DNA of 6,670 nucleotides from Spartobacteria bacterium UBA6821 (GTDB lineage Bacteria > Verrucomicrobiota > Verrucomicrobiia > Chthoniobacterales > UBA6821). Below the pieces are notes generated by a model. The model had not been told where the DNA came from, did no database searches, and worked only from the letters and a program-made list of their open reading frames with translations. The position numbers and the translations under genes were made by a program. Where the stretch lies: contig DKEN01000019.1 of NCBI GenBank assembly GCA_002452515.1, positions 1-6,670 of the forward strand, given 5' to 3'. Shown here in pieces: positions 5,966-6,670 of this stretch (position 1 is the stretch's first letter; each line of letters begins with the position of its first letter).

Positions 5966-6670
5966 CTAAAGTCGCTTGCGCTTGCGATAGAGCGTGGCGG
6001 GATCAATGCCAAGAATCTTAGCGACCTCTTCCAGCGTGCTGGTGTTGGCGATCAGACGTCGGATGTGTTCGGCTTCGATCTCCTCCAGCGTAAAATGCCC
6101 CCCAAGCCGGATTTCCGAAGCGGGATACACGATGTCTGAAAGATCGGAAGCCTCAATCTGGGCACCGTCCGAGAGAATGACTGCCCGCTCAATCACATTA
6201 CGCAGTTCCCGCAGATTGCCGGGCCACGAATAGGCCTGCATGGCGGAAAAAGCTTCTTCGGAAAAAGCCTGGGCCGGTTTTCCTGCATGGGCCGCCGAAA
6301 AAGCGAGATGTAGCAGGGCCAAACGCCTGATGTCCTGAACGCGCTGACGCAGGGAGGGCAACCGCAGGGAAATCACATTCAGCCGGTAATAGAGGTCTTC
6401 TCGGAATTTTCCCTGTTGTACCGCCGCGGCCAGATCCCTGTTGGTCGCGGAAATGATCCTCACATTGGCGCGCCGGGGCTTATTTTCTCCTACCCGCTCA
6501 TATTCACGCTCCTGGAGCAGACGCAACAGCTTGGCCTGAATCTCCAGCGGGAGTTCTCCAATTTCATCCAGGAATAGGGTGCCTCCATCGGCTGCGGCCA
6601 CTTTTCCTTGGGTCTCGGCATGGGCTCCAGTGAAAGCCCCTTTGGCATGGCCAAAGAGTTCACTCTCCAG
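5966..6670 (-). CDS. Sigma54-dependent activator of the NtrC/AlgB type (3' part, open at right edge)
   Basis: This protein remodels sigma54-RNA polymerase using ATP and binds upstream DNA. The last 234 residues are visible. In order: ESELFGH; the sigma54-contacting loop GAFTGA (visible residues 11-16); Walker B in [11 protein letters not shown]; sensor I in ISATNRDL; arginine-finger region [11 protein letters not shown]; sensor II near [16 protein letters not shown]; then a Fis-type helix-turn-helix ending [21 protein letters not shown]. The C-terminal wording resembles AlgB, the partner of the kinase KinB in Pseudomonas, which fits the KinB-like kinase downstream. Walker A and any receiver domain lie past the right edge, so its status as a response regulator is inferred. 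The frame is open to the edge; the GTG at 6601 is internal, not a start. It ends with TAG, 522 nt before the kinase gene on the same strand. Confidence 0.93.
   Translation of the reverse strand: MESELFGHAKGAFTGAHAETQGKVAAADGGTLFLDEIGELPLEIQAKLLRLLQEREYERVGENKPRRANVRIISATNRDLAAAVQQGKFREDLYYRLNVISLRLPSLRQRVQDIRRLALLHLAFSAAHAGKPAQAFSEEAFSAMQAYSWPGNLRELRNVIERAVILSDGAQIEASDLSDIVYPASEIRLGGHFTLEEIEAEHIRRLIANTSTLEEVAKILGIDPATLYRKRKRL

Noticed and set aside
5737..6021. 94-codon plus-strand frame in the intergenic block
   Set aside because: It has no recognisable domain, and its 3' end runs antisense into the activator's helix-turn-helix coding sequence. Composition alone does not support a gene.

Overview
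The window carries the start of a bacterial potassium-uptake operon and the two-component system that probably controls it, all on the minus strand. In transcription order (right to left) it reads: the 3' part of a sigma54-dependent activator of the NtrC/AlgB type (open at the right edge); a 522-nt intergenic region; a full-length membrane histidine kinase; a 27-aa single-helix membrane protein of unknown function; kdpF (27 aa); kdpA; and the first 467 codons of kdpB (open at the left edge). The two small genes were found by reading the gaps between the larger ones. kdpC would be expected past the left edge but is not visible.

KdpA (K+-binding channel-like subunit), KdpB (P-type ATPase) and KdpF (stabilising peptide) are unmistakable from their motifs. 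The regulatory side is the interesting part. Enteric Kdp systems are controlled by KdpD/KdpE and a sigma70 promoter. Here the kinase next to the transporter has a KinB-like helical sensor, HAMP, PAS, HisKA and HATPase domains, and its neighbour is a sigma54 activator with the GAFTGA loop. The gap between them contains a sequence with the invariant GG and GC of a sigma54 (-24/-12) promoter at exactly the right spacing. About 115-130 bp upstream of it lies a long interrupted palindrome suited to an enhancer site. My model is that K+ limitation or a related envelope signal reaches kinase and activator, which drive a sigma54-dependent transcript running kinase - small protein - kdpF - kdpA - kdpB. 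This is inference; no expression data are visible.

The intergenic region has two parts. Positions 5569-5740 are AT-rich and hold the palindrome and repeated CATGCA-type motifs. Positions 5741-5965 are more GC-rich and contain several hairpins, with no convincing gene.

The organism is bacterial, moderately GC-rich by eye, and not enteric-like. None of the five complete or start-bearing genes has a Shine-Dalgarno sequence at normal spacing; their leaders are A/C-rich and all end in C just before the ATG. Together with the gene order and the KinB-like kinase, this makes me lean towards the Verrucomicrobiota/PVC group or a similar phylum, with low confidence.
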